Source: Campylobacterales bacterium (GTDB taxonomy: Bacteria; Campylobacterota; Campylobacteria; Campylobacterales; Arcobacteraceae). Taken from it: a stretch of 12,786 nt of DNA. Below, piece by piece: positions 1 through 6,566 of the stretch. The first letter of the stretch is position 1; the number at the start of each line of letters is the position of its first letter. Below the pieces are notes generated by a model. That model saw nothing but the letters and a program-made list of their open reading frames with translations. It did not search any database and had not been told where the DNA came from. The stretch lies in assembly GCA_019752775.1 (NCBI GenBank), contig JAIELU010000074.1:1-12786 (forward strand). The letters are read 5' to 3'. The translations under genes and the position numbers were made by a program.

Positions 1-4
1 TCAT
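1..4 (-). other. Probable start of the next downstream gene
   Basis: Reading the minus strand, an ATG sits at 4-2, preceded by AAAGGAG with a 5-base spacing. This Shine-Dalgarno lies inside the last visible codons of the DUF2325-like gene. The next gene of the operon therefore very likely starts here, overlapping the end of its neighbour, but none of its sequence is in the window. Confidence 0.45.
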
Positions 5-284
5 TTAAACTCCTTTGTTCATAACTTTGATGAATTGAATTAATACTTCTTTTTGAACAAATAAGAGGAATATTTTTTCTTTTTGCCTCTTTTTTGAAGT
101 GATACATCGTATTATGATTTATAAAATCTGTTATTAATAAAATATGATTTGTATCTTTTGGGATTTTTTTATCTGTAATTCTTACACTTCTTCCATCCCA
201 ATGAATCACACTTGTTTCACCTGTTTTTTTATTTAAAAAATCTTTTATAGTATCAATTCTATCTCCGCCAATAATCAGTATCAT
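1..284 (-). CDS. DUF2325-like small protein (3' end outside window)
   Basis: Ninety-four codons are visible from an ATG at 284 with a good Shine-Dalgarno (AGGAG, spaced about 6 bases). The frame is still open at position 1, so the last few codons are missing. The protein begins MILIIGGDRID, with a hydrophobic strand followed by GG (residues 6-7). It then has HWDGR (28-32), a strand leading to TD (52-53) and H57, and a K/R-rich helix before IPLICSKRS (72-80). This pattern (GG, H-x-D-G-R, TD-x3-H, C-x-R) is what I recognise as DUF2325, a family of about 90-100 residues without an established activity. It starts 9 bases after the cysE stop and is probably the last or next-to-last small cistron of that operon. 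Family assignment is from memory of the motif pattern. The existence of the gene is well supported by the RBS and the open frame. Confidence 0.72.
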   Translation of the reverse strand, partial: MILIIGGDRIDTIKDFLNKKTGETSVIHWDGRSVRITDKKIPKDTNHILLITDFINHNTMYHFKKEAKRKNIPLICSKRSINSIHQSYEQRSLN

Positions 285-293
285 TTTGTACTC

Positions 294-1049
294 CTAAATT
301 CCAGCACCATCAATGAAATAACCATCCAATAAATCAAAATTAACATTCTTTTTATTTTGATTTTTATTTAGTTCAACAAGATTTTCACTGCTTATAATCT
401 CTTTATCTTCCAATAATTTTTCTAATAACTCTATTCTTTTATTAAGATATTTAAATGCCTCTTTGTCAATATCTGGTAAATCACTGTGGGTAAATTTTCC
501 TAAGTGGTCATATCTTTTTATAACTTTTGCAGGAATTCCAACAGCAGTTGTATAATCAGGTACATCTGATATAACAACAGAATTCGCACCAATTTTACTA
601 CTTGTACCTATTACAATATTTCCTAAAACCTTTGCACCACTTCCTATTACACTATTTGCTCTAACTGTTGGATGTCGTTTACCTTTATTTAAACTAACTC
701 CTCCAAGTGTTACACCTTGATAGATTAAAACATCTTCTTCAATAATTGTAGTTGCACCAATAACAACACCAATTCCGTGGTCTATAAAAACCCTTCTTCC
801 TATTGTTGCTGCTGGATGAATATCAATATTTGTCAAAAATTGACTAATTCCACTATAAATTCTTGCTAATTTTTTAAATCCATTCACATATAATCTATTT
901 GCAATCCTATAGTTTATTATTGCCCAAACCCCTGGATAATTAAATATCATTTCAAAACTTGACTCCAATGCTGGATCATTATTTTTAGGTACATTAAAAT
1001 CCTCTTTTATTTGTGCAAATAACCCTAATTTTGCAGTTTTACTTTCCAT
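294..1049 (-). CDS. cysE: Serine O-acetyltransferase (CysE/EpsC type)
   Basis: This enzyme makes O-acetylserine from serine and acetyl-CoA, the carbon acceptor for cysteine synthesis in the cytoplasm. The protein has 251 residues: a helical N-terminal region (to about 70), then a left-handed beta-helix of hexapeptide repeats (about 75-180). Conserved active-site positions are visible: DIHPAA (76-81), DHG (90-92, with catalytic Asp/His pair candidates D77 and H91), and the GVTLGG loop (112-117) followed by KGKRHPT. After the core comes a charged helical tail (about 195-230). The chain ends in Ile (FIDGAGI), like the CysE tail that docks in the OAS sulfhydrylase active site to form the cysteine synthase complex. 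The ATG at 1049 lies 11 bases inside the upstream EAL gene, whose last codons supply the Shine-Dalgarno (GGAAAGGA). Family 2A encapsulin loci commonly carry a serine acetyltransferase, so its presence beside the shell operon fits. Confidence 0.95.
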   Translation of the reverse strand: MESKTAKLGLFAQIKEDFNVPKNNDPALESSFEMIFNYPGVWAIINYRIANRLYVNGFKKLARIYSGISQFLTNIDIHPAATIGRRVFIDHGIGVVIGATTIIEEDVLIYQGVTLGGVSLNKGKRHPTVRANSVIGSGAKVLGNIVIGTSSKIGANSVVISDVPDYTTAVGIPAKVIKRYDHLGKFTHSDLPDIDKEAFKYLNKRIELLEKLLEDKEIISSENLVELNKNQNKKNVNFDLLDGYFIDGAGI

Positions 1050-2298
1050 TAAAAAAATCCTTTCCTAATTTTAAATCTTTAATATTTTTTGGTTCATCAA
1101 ACCAATAACCTTGAAAATAATCAATATTTAACTCTTTACAAGATTCATATATCTCTTTTGATGAAACAAACTCTGCTACAGTTTTTATTCCAACTTTTGA
1201 AGCAAAAAACACTATTGCTTCAACTACTGCTTTTGCTGTTTTTGATTTATTTATCTCTTGAATAATAGAACCATCAAGTTTTATAAAATCAGCTTGTAGT
1301 TTCACTAAATAAGAAAAATTCGAATACCCTGTACCAAAATCATCTATGGCTATTTTTACACCAAAGTTTTTAATAATTTTTATAAAAGAGACTAACTCTT
1401 CTATATTCTCAACACCCTCACTCTCTGTTATTTCAATAGTTAAATATTCGCTAATTTGATATTCATAAATTTTTTGTATCAAAAAATCCACAACTTCTTT
1501 ATCTAAAATATCGCCTATTGAAAGGTTAATACTAAACTCAACTTTTTTATCTTCAAAAAACTCAAATGATTTTTGAATCACTTTTTTTGTAATTTCAGCA
1601 TAAAGATTAATTTTTTTTGCCCTATTTATAAAAAAATATGGTGTAATAATTTCATCTTTTGAATTTCTCATTCTCACTAATACTTCGTATTTTTTACTAT
1701 TAACACTATTTATTGATTGGGCATATACTTCAAATCTATCTTTTTTTACAGCTTCTATAATTTCACTTTCCCAATATAAATCTTGTTCTATTGAAAGTGA
1801 ATTTGGTTGACAAATATGATGTTCTTCACTATCATAAATCACCAAATTATGTTTAAAATTTTTCGATTGTTTTAGAGCAAACTCTGCACTTACCAATAAT
1901 TCTGAATAGTTTATTGCAACCCCGACTTTTAACGGGATATAAATTTTATGTTCATCCACTTCAATTGGTGAATATCCAAAATACCAAATAATTGATTTTA
2001 TACTTTGAATAAATCTATCTTTTATTACTTCTCTAGATGAAGTTACTGCAAATATATCAGCTCCTAGATAATAAATTTTGCTATCTTGAAACTTGCCTTG
2101 TAACCTTTGAGATATGATTTTAAGTATCTTTTCACCTATTTCATATCCATAATAATGATTAATATTTCCAAAACCACTAATATCAAATATTGCTAATTTA
2201 TTAAATTTTTTTTCACTATTATCTTTTAAAAACTCTCTTCTATTTGGAAGTTTTATAATTGTTTGTTTATCTAAAACTTTCCCTTCAACTACCGTCAT
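1039..2298 (-). CDS. Degenerate GGDEF plus EAL domain protein (c-di-GMP phosphodiesterase-like)
   Basis: The protein has 419 residues and no signal peptide or membrane segment. The N-terminal half (about 15-155) has the fold features of a GGDEF domain (FDISGFGNIN at 38-47). The signature loop, however, reads YYLGADIFA (77-84) instead of GGDEF, so cyclase activity is not expected. The C-terminal half (about 175-410) is an EAL domain. Most metal- and substrate-binding positions are kept: E205-V-L (the EAL motif), N258-L-S, E289-I-T-E, D319-D-F-G, K340, E376 and Q396. It is therefore probably a working or c-di-GMP-binding phosphodiesterase. It sits between two small leader ORFs and cysE, and its 3' end overlaps cysE by 11 bases, so the two are translationally coupled. 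A second-messenger enzyme inside a cysteine operon is unusual. The RBS is AGAGGTG before ATG at 2298. Confidence 0.9.
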   Translation of the reverse strand: MTVVEGKVLDKQTIIKLPNRREFLKDNSEKKFNKLAIFDISGFGNINHYYGYEIGEKILKIISQRLQGKFQDSKIYYLGADIFAVTSSREVIKDRFIQSIKSIIWYFGYSPIEVDEHKIYIPLKVGVAINYSELLVSAEFALKQSKNFKHNLVIYDSEEHHICQPNSLSIEQDLYWESEIIEAVKKDRFEVYAQSINSVNSKKYEVLVRMRNSKDEIITPYFFINRAKKINLYAEITKKVIQKSFEFFEDKKVEFSINLSIGDILDKEVVDFLIQKIYEYQISEYLTIEITESEGVENIEELVSFIKIIKNFGVKIAIDDFGTGYSNFSYLVKLQADFIKLDGSIIQEINKSKTAKAVVEAIVFFASKVGIKTVAEFVSSKEIYESCKELNIDYFQGYWFDEPKNIKDLKLGKDFFNGK

Positions 2299-2329
2299 AT
2301 TACACCTCTAATAACTTTTTAGACCCTCA

Positions 2330-2398
2330 TCAATTATTGCTATTGCAATGCCTTTCCCTCATACAATTTTCTAAATTTTTACTACACATATCGCACAT
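2330..2398 (-). CDS. Cys-rich 22-codon leader ORF (MCDMC family, copy 1)
   Basis: A 22-codon ORF starts at ATG 2398 after a strong Shine-Dalgarno (AAAAGGAG, about 7 bases before the ATG) and stops with TGA at 2330. It begins MCDMCSKN and has Cys at positions 2, 5, 12 and 18 (4 of 22, far above normal protein composition), ending in an Asn/Ser-rich tail. It lies 31 bases before the EAL-cysE genes. The first 16 bases (ATGTGCGATATGTGTA) match 15 of 16 bases of a second short ORF in the leader of the sulfate/encapsulin operon (9077-9118). Finding the same five-residue start, with an SD, in front of two separate sulfur operons argues strongly that it is translated and regulatory. The likely role (inference) is a leader whose translation reports cysteine or Cys-tRNA supply. 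A small metal-binding peptide (CxxC) is the alternative. Confidence 0.6.
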   Translation of the reverse strand: MCDMCSKNLENCMRERHCNSNN

Positions 2399-2423
2399 TT
2401 TAAAATCTCCTTTTCTTTTTTAT

Positions 2424-2531
2424 TTATGCTATTACTAAAGCTGTTGAAAACAGTGCAACGCTTAATAGTAAAGACACTAAAACAATGTAAAAATCTTTTC
2501 TTAAACTTACTATTTCTTCTATATATCTCAT
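2424..2531 (-). CDS. 35-residue single-span membrane miniprotein
   Basis: This ORF is too short for most gene callers but has a clear Shine-Dalgarno (TAGGAG, 7 bases before the ATG at 2531) and a TAA stop at 2424. The N-terminus is polar (MRYIEEIVSLRKDFY). From about residue 15 to 35 there is an unbroken hydrophobic run rich in Leu, Val and Ala, consistent with one transmembrane helix and a cytoplasmic N-terminus. It is the first ORF after the putative promoter at 2566-2571 and lies 25 bases before the Cys-rich ORF. I do not recognise the family. It could be a small regulator of a membrane partner or simply part of the translated leader. Confidence rests on the RBS, start, stop and hydrophobic pattern only. 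Confidence 0.5.
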   Translation of the reverse strand: MRYIEEIVSLRKDFYIVLVSLLLSVALFSTALVIA

Positions 2532-2565
2532 TTTTATCTCCTAGATAAGGAGGGTCTAAAAAAAT

Positions 2566-2596
2566 ATTATAATATTTCATCTATTAACTTTGTGAA
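2566..2596 (-). promoter_or_regulatory. Putative sigma70 promoter of the leader-EAL-cysE operon
   Basis: On the minus strand, TATAAT occupies 2571-2566. A TTCACA resembling a -35 box lies at 2596-2591, with a 19-base spacing that is slightly long. The -10 is perfect and the surroundings are A+T-rich. A start near 2559 would place the 13-base inverted-repeat arm (2562-2550) at the very 5' end of the transcript. Confidence 0.45.
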
Positions 2597-2627
2597 ATAT
2601 AAAAACTAAAAAAATATTTTTTATGAA

Positions 2628-2649
2628 CAAAATCAACTATTTGATTCTG
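2628..2649 (-). terminator. Possible terminator after the cysteine desulfurase gene
   Basis: On the minus-strand RNA, CAGAAUCAA and UUGAUUUUG form a 9-bp stem with one G-U pair and a 4-base loop, 12 bases after the desulfurase stop. It is followed by A/U-rich sequence with a run of seven U's about 16 bases further on. The U run is not immediately adjacent, so termination is plausible rather than certain. It sits between two operons, where a terminator is expected. Confidence 0.4.
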
Positions 2650-2661
2650 CCCATAAAAAAT

Positions 2662-4194
2662 TTATCTAAAATTACTATTTTTAAACTCTTTAATAGCGGC
2701 TACTAAAAAGTCAATCTCATCTTTTGTATTATAAAATGCAATAGATGGTCGAACTGTTGTTTCAACCCCAAATCTTCTTAAGATTGGTTGGGCGCAATGA
2801 TGTCCGAATCTTAAGGCAATTCCTTTGCTTGTTAGATATTCTCCAACTTTTTGTGTTTCAAATCCATCAAGTACAAATGATAAAACACTTGTTTTCTCTT
2901 TTGCTGTTCCGATTAATCGAAGCCCTTGAATTTGAGTCATTTTAGAAATTGCATACTCTAAAAGTTCATGCTCATATCTATAAATGTTATCAATCCCAAT
3001 TTTACTAACATAATCAATTGCAGCACCCAATCCAACTGCATCTGCAATATTCCCAGTTCCCGCTTCAAATTTATTTGGAGCCTCTTGATAAACTGTTTTT
3101 TCAAAAGTAACATCAGCTATCATATTTCCACCACCTTGGTATGGATACATTGAAGCTAACAACTCTTTTCTTCCATAAATTGCACCAATTCCAGTTGGTC
3201 CAAATACTTTATGTCCTGAAAAAACATAAAAATCGCAATCAATATCTTGAACATCAACTTTGATATGAGATATTGCTTGAGCTCCATCAATAAGCACTTT
3301 TGCACCATATCTATGAGCTATTTGTGTAACTTCTTTTATTGGAACTATTGTTCCAAGTGCATTTGATACATGGGCAACTGAAACTATTTTTGTTCTTGAA
3401 TTTAAAAGTTTTTCAAACTCATCAAGTAAAATTTGTCCACTATCATCAACAGGAATTACTTTTATTTTTGCTCCAACTTGAGAAGCTAAAAGTTGCCAAG
3501 GAACAATGTTCGCATGATGTTCTAAATTTGAAACTATAATTTCATCATCTTTTTGGATATTAAACTTTCCAAAACTTTGAGAAATCAAATTTATAGCTTC
3601 CGTTGCACCTCTTACAAAAATAATATCATTTAAAGATGGCGCATTTAAAAACTTTGCTACTTTATCCCTAGCACTTTCATAAGCATCTGTTGCCCTTGCT
3701 GCAAGTGCATGAGCACCTCGATGAATATTTGAATTTTCATGTTCATAAAAGTAACTTAATCTATCAATTACACTTTTTGGTTTTTGGGTAGTTGCTGCAT
3801 TATCAAGCCAAATTAGAAAGTTTTTTCCATCTACTTTTTCATTTAAGATTGGAAAATCTTTTCTAATTGATTCCACATTAAACAAATCAAACGATTTATT
3901 TGCTTGTGGAACTATTTGAAAATCTGAAATAGTATTTGGTTTTACAAATGAGTTGTTAAAACTCTCATTTGTAAAATCTTTTTCTACATTTAAAACTTCG
4001 TTTTTATCAAATCTATCTTGATAAAAACTTGTTTGCAAAACCTTTTCATAATCAAAACCATTTTCAATTTTTGCTTTATGCGTTTGATCAAACTCAGGGA
4101 AATAACTCCCTGATAAAATCTCTATTTGATTTCTAAAAAATTCTGAATCAAAGTTTGATGAATTATTGTGCGTAATCATAGTAGTTTCCCACAT
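2662..4194 (-). CDS. Cysteine desulfurase (type II, SufS-like) with N-terminal encapsulin cargo extension
   Basis: PLP enzyme releasing sulfur from L-cysteine as an enzyme persulfide plus alanine; expected inside the SrpI-type shell. Of 510 residues, the catalytic fold starts near 105 (FNVESIRKDFPIL). It shows LDNAATTQKP (130-139), HRGAH (158-162), GATEAIN (196-202), HHAN (226-229), DGAQ (303-306), the PLP lysine K329 in FSGHK, the persulfide cysteine C467 in RFGHHC, and R482 before PSIAFYNT. Ordinary SufS/CsdA proteins are about 400-410 residues. The first ~104 residues are extra, rich in Asn, Phe, Ser and charged residues, and look disordered with scattered aromatic clusters (DSEFF 16-20, YFPEF 31-35). 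Such N-terminal extensions load desulfurases into Family 2A encapsulins. The frame opens inside the shell gene: ATG 4194 (GAAG upstream) overlaps it by 32 bases, and ATG 4179 (GGGA upstream, five residues shorter) by 17. Both SDs are weak and I cannot choose between them. The gene ends the operon. Confidence 0.95.
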   Translation of the reverse strand: MWETTMITHNNSSNFDSEFFRNQIEILSGSYFPEFDQTHKAKIENGFDYEKVLQTSFYQDRFDKNEVLNVEKDFTNESFNNSFVKPNTISDFQIVPQANKSFDLFNVESIRKDFPILNEKVDGKNFLIWLDNAATTQKPKSVIDRLSYFYEHENSNIHRGAHALAARATDAYESARDKVAKFLNAPSLNDIIFVRGATEAINLISQSFGKFNIQKDDEIIVSNLEHHANIVPWQLLASQVGAKIKVIPVDDSGQILLDEFEKLLNSRTKIVSVAHVSNALGTIVPIKEVTQIAHRYGAKVLIDGAQAISHIKVDVQDIDCDFYVFSGHKVFGPTGIGAIYGRKELLASMYPYQGGGNMIADVTFEKTVYQEAPNKFEAGTGNIADAVGLGAAIDYVSKIGIDNIYRYEHELLEYAISKMTQIQGLRLIGTAKEKTSVLSFVLDGFETQKVGEYLTSKGIALRFGHHCAQPILRRFGVETTVRPSIAFYNTKDEIDFLVAAIKEFKNSNFR

Positions 4195-5107
4195 CTACAT
4201 CTTCAAGTACTGCAATTGCATCTTTTGATAAAATAACTGCTGAACAATATAATGATAATAAATATGAACCAACTCCGTTATTGTCTATTCCTCTAAATCT
4301 TACAGATAAACCTTTCGATTGTTCTCCTGGAAGATTATTTTGGAAAAGTCCAACAACACCTTGTTTTTCAAAACCAGTTCTTACAAGTAAAATATTTGTT
4401 TTACCTGCTTGTGATTTAGGCTCTTTTAAACCATCTACAAACAGTTTATTTGTAGGAATAATAGGAATTCCTCTCCAGCTTAAAAATGAACTTCCAAATA
4501 GATTTATAGTTGCAGGTGGAACTCCTCTTCTTGTAGCTTCTCTTCCAAATGCTGCAATTGCTTTTGGGTGAGCTAAAAAGAATGATGGTTCTTTCCATAC
4601 TTTTGAGATTAACTCATCTAAATCATCAGGAGTTGGACTTCCAGTTCTACTTTGAACTCTTTGTGAATCATCAATATTTTTCAATAATCCATACTCATCA
4701 TTGTTAAATAATTCACTCTCTTGTCTCTCTTTTAAACTCTCAATAGCAAGTCTTAATTGCTCTTGAATTTGCTCTGTTGGAGAGCTATATAAATCAGATA
4801 CTTTCGTATTTACATTTATAATTGCTGAAATAGAGTTTAAGTTATACTCTCTTGGATTCTCTTCATAATCAACAAAACCTTCAGGAATTTTGTTATGAAT
4901 TTTTTGTGAACATAAAGTATCAAGTGGAGTATCACCCTCTTTTACTTTATTTAATCTAAAAATTCCAGAATCAAGCCCTTTCCAATCTAAAAGTCTTGTA
5001 ACCCATCTTGGAGTTAAAGAGTCAAACACAGGTGATGTTTTTGAAACATCTGCTAAATTATATGCTGCTTTTGCACCTAAACTTACTACTTTATTTTCTT
5101 CTGCCAT
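4163..5107 (-). CDS. srpI: Family 2A encapsulin shell protein (SrpI-type)
   Basis: The HK97-fold shell subunit assembles a protein nanocompartment in the cytoplasm. The 314 residues are the usual length for Family 2A. An extended N-terminal arm (about 1-50) runs into TPRWVTRLLDWK (32-43), which I recognise as the family signature, then GIFRLNKV. There is a mixed beta region (about 85-105), a long amphipathic helix (about 111-135, the HK97 spine helix), a helical segment with PSFFLAHPKAIAAFGREATRRG (174-195), and a beta-rich A-domain-like C-terminus (about 200-305). Only C66 and C288 are cysteines. The desulfurase with the extra N-terminal segment starts inside its 3' end, the standard Family 2A shell/cargo pairing. 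Family members hold cysteine desulfurase and have been linked to sulfur starvation response and sulfur storage. Automated annotation may label it a phage capsid or a hypothetical membrane protein; there are no phage genes here. The RBS AAAGGAAG precedes ATG 5107. Confidence 0.93.
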   Translation of the reverse strand: MAEENKVVSLGAKAAYNLADVSKTSPVFDSLTPRWVTRLLDWKGLDSGIFRLNKVKEGDTPLDTLCSQKIHNKIPEGFVDYEENPREYNLNSISAIINVNTKVSDLYSSPTEQIQEQLRLAIESLKERQESELFNNDEYGLLKNIDDSQRVQSRTGSPTPDDLDELISKVWKEPSFFLAHPKAIAAFGREATRRGVPPATINLFGSSFLSWRGIPIIPTNKLFVDGLKEPKSQAGKTNILLVRTGFEKQGVVGLFQNNLPGEQSKGLSVRFRGIDNNGVGSYLLSLYCSAVILSKDAIAVLEDVDVGNYYDYAQ

Positions 5108-5128
5108 TTTGCTTCCTTTTTTTAATTT

Positions 5129-6289
5129 CTAATATCTTGCCATTGTGTAATCTATATCATTTGCCCAAGAGGTAATTCCACCTTTTAAACTATAGATTTC
5201 ACCCGTATAACCTGAATCTTTTAGTTGTCTAATAACCTCAGCACTTAAAAGTCCAATCTTACAAATAACTACAACTTTTTTTGAATCATCAAGTTCATCT
5301 TTTCTTCTAACTAATTGCCCAAAAGGTATTGCTTTTGTGCCATCAATTTTTCCTATTTGTAACTCGTGTGGTTGTCTAATATCTATGATTTGAACACTTC
5401 TTTTTTCACTTATAAGATTTTTCAAATCAATTGCACTTATCTCTTCAACACTCGTTTGTTCATCTTTGCTTTTAAGTCCACAAAACTCTTCATAATCAAT
5501 AAGTTCTGTAACACTTGGATGTTCACCACAAACTGGACACTCTTTATCACTTTTTAGTTTTAACTCTTTAAATTGCATTCTTAAAGCATCAAAAGTTAAT
5601 AATCTTCCACTTAAAACTTCACCAATTCCAAGAATTAGTTTTATAGTTTCATTAGCTTGAATTGTTCCAATGATTCCTGGTAATACTCCAATTACTCCAC
5701 CCTCAGCACAAGAAGGAACTAGTCCAACTGGTGGTGGTTCTGGGTATAAACATCTGTAACAAGGACCATCATAAGCATTAAACACACTTACTTGTCCTTC
5801 AAATCTAAATATTGAGCCATAAACAAATGGTTTATTTAAAAGAACGCAAGAATCATTTATTAGATATCTTGTTTGAAAATTGTCTGTACCATCAACTACT
5901 ATGTCAAAATCTTTGATTATGTCTATAGCATTTTTACTTGTTAATTTATCGTTGTATGAAACAACTTTAACATTTGGGTTAATCCCTTTTATTCTATCTG
6001 TTGCTGAAGAGATTTTAGGACGTCCCACATCTCTTGTTGTGTGGATAATTTGTCTTTGTAGATTTGATTCATCTACTATGTCAAAATCAATCAAACCTAA
6101 AGTTCCAACACCAGCAGCTGCTAGATATAAAATAACAGGAGCACCTAATCCACCAGTTCCTACAACTAAAACCTTTGAGTTTTTTATTTTAAGTTGTCCC
6201 TCAAGTCCAACTTCAGGCAAAATAAGATGCCTGCTATATCTGCTTATCTCATCTTGTGAAAGCTTATCTATCTGCTCACCTTTTCCCAT
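5129..6289 (-). CDS. moeZ: MoeB/ThiF-type sulfur-carrier adenylyltransferase fused to rhodanese (MoeZ-like)
   Basis: This E1-like enzyme adenylates the C-terminal Gly of the sulfur carrier and transfers sulfur to it as a thiocarboxylate. The adenylation domain covers about 13-265: GTGGLGAP (44-51, ATP loop), IDFDIVDESNLQRQ (67-80), DGTDNF (133-138), CYRC (177-180) and CPVC (251-254) as the four-Cys zinc site, and SCAEGG (193-198) with the conserved cysteine C194. The rhodanese domain covers about 283-382: DIRQPHE (303-309) and active-site loop CKIGLLS (343-349), so C343 can carry a persulfide. The 386-residue length is normal for MoeZ/MoeBR. The start codon overlaps the carrier stop as TAATG, implying coupled translation and matched production of enzyme and carrier. 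Rhodanese-type proteins also accompany Family 2A encapsulin loci, so it may accept sulfur from the encapsulated desulfurase (inference). A role in molybdopterin or thiamine sulfur transfer is possible, but the neighbours favour cysteine synthesis. Confidence 0.93.
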   Translation of the reverse strand: MGKGEQIDKLSQDEISRYSRHLILPEVGLEGQLKIKNSKVLVVGTGGLGAPVILYLAAAGVGTLGLIDFDIVDESNLQRQIIHTTRDVGRPKISSATDRIKGINPNVKVVSYNDKLTSKNAIDIIKDFDIVVDGTDNFQTRYLINDSCVLLNKPFVYGSIFRFEGQVSVFNAYDGPCYRCLYPEPPPVGLVPSCAEGGVIGVLPGIIGTIQANETIKLILGIGEVLSGRLLTFDALRMQFKELKLKSDKECPVCGEHPSVTELIDYEEFCGLKSKDEQTSVEEISAIDLKNLISEKRSVQIIDIRQPHELQIGKIDGTKAIPFGQLVRRKDELDDSKKVVVICKIGLLSAEVIRQLKDSGYTGEIYSLKGGITSWANDIDYTMARY

Positions 6290-6564
6290 TAAATACCACC
6301 TGCTATTGATGGAACCAATAAAACTTTGTCACCTTCACTTACTTTTGTGTTTAAACCATCAAGATGTCTTACATCTTCTTCATTTAAATAGATATTTACA
6401 AAACTTCTTAGTTTTCCTTCATTTGAAAACAGATGAGTTTTTAAATCACCATACTTTGTAACCAACTCAGTTACAATCTCTCCTATATTTTCCCCTACTA
6501 AAACTACTTCTGAAGTACCATCAGTAAATAATCTTAATGCTGTAGGAATATAAACTGTTGCCAT
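6289..6564 (-). CDS. cysO: CysO/MoaD/ThiS-family sulfur carrier protein with C-terminal GGI
   Basis: A 91-residue beta-grasp carrier. Key features are an N-terminal strand (TVYIPTALRLF), FVNIYLNEEDVRHL (about 55-68), GDKVLLVPSIAGG and a final Ile. The strand FVNIYxNxEDVR and the VPxxAGG ending match mycobacterial CysO, which accepts sulfur as a C-terminal thiocarboxylate and donates it to CysM. Unlike the usual carriers that end in Gly-Gly, this one has one extra residue (Ile91), which must be removed before adenylation. A JAMM peptidase is encoded immediately upstream. The Shine-Dalgarno (AAAGGA) overlaps the end of that peptidase gene, with only 2 bases between the genes. Its stop overlaps the start of the E1-like gene. 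Confidence 0.93.
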   Translation of the reverse strand: MATVYIPTALRLFTDGTSEVVLVGENIGEIVTELVTKYGDLKTHLFSNEGKLRSFVNIYLNEEDVRHLDGLNTKVSEGDKVLLVPSIAGGI

Positions 6565-6566
6565 TT

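Larger units (their letters stand above)
2316..2562. repeat. Perfect 13-base inverted repeat enclosing the two small ORFs
   Basis: TTTTTAGACCCTC at 2316-2328 is the exact reverse complement of GAGGGTCTAAAAA at 2550-2562. The arms flank a 221-base segment containing the 35-codon and 22-codon ORFs. On the minus-strand transcript the first arm precedes the first small ORF, and the second arm lies between the stop of the Cys-rich ORF and the RBS of the EAL gene. Pairing of the arms could affect downstream translation. Alternatively these are terminal repeats of a tiny transposable element, but no target duplication is evident. Confidence 0.55.

Noticed and set aside
2371..2580. 69-codon minus-strand ORF across the small-ORF leader
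   Set aside because: It has no Shine-Dalgarno, its start overlaps the putative -10 box, and the composition is not protein-like. It conflicts with two shorter ORFs in other frames that have good RBSs.
4281..4571. Plus-strand ORF opposite the encapsulin gene (and similar plus-strand ORFs opposite other genes)
   Set aside because: Antisense shadows of strongly supported genes, with no independent support.
4163..5107. Phage capsid or prophage remnant (HK97 fold)
   Set aside because: No phage genes nearby. The shell gene is fused by overlap to a cysteine desulfurase with a cargo extension and sits in a sulfur operon, so encapsulin is the right reading.
5880..6461. 193-codon plus-strand ORF
   Set aside because: It lies antisense to the E1-like and carrier genes, which have clear family motifs. 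It is Ser/Pro/Leu-rich shadow sequence without an RBS or a recognisable domain.
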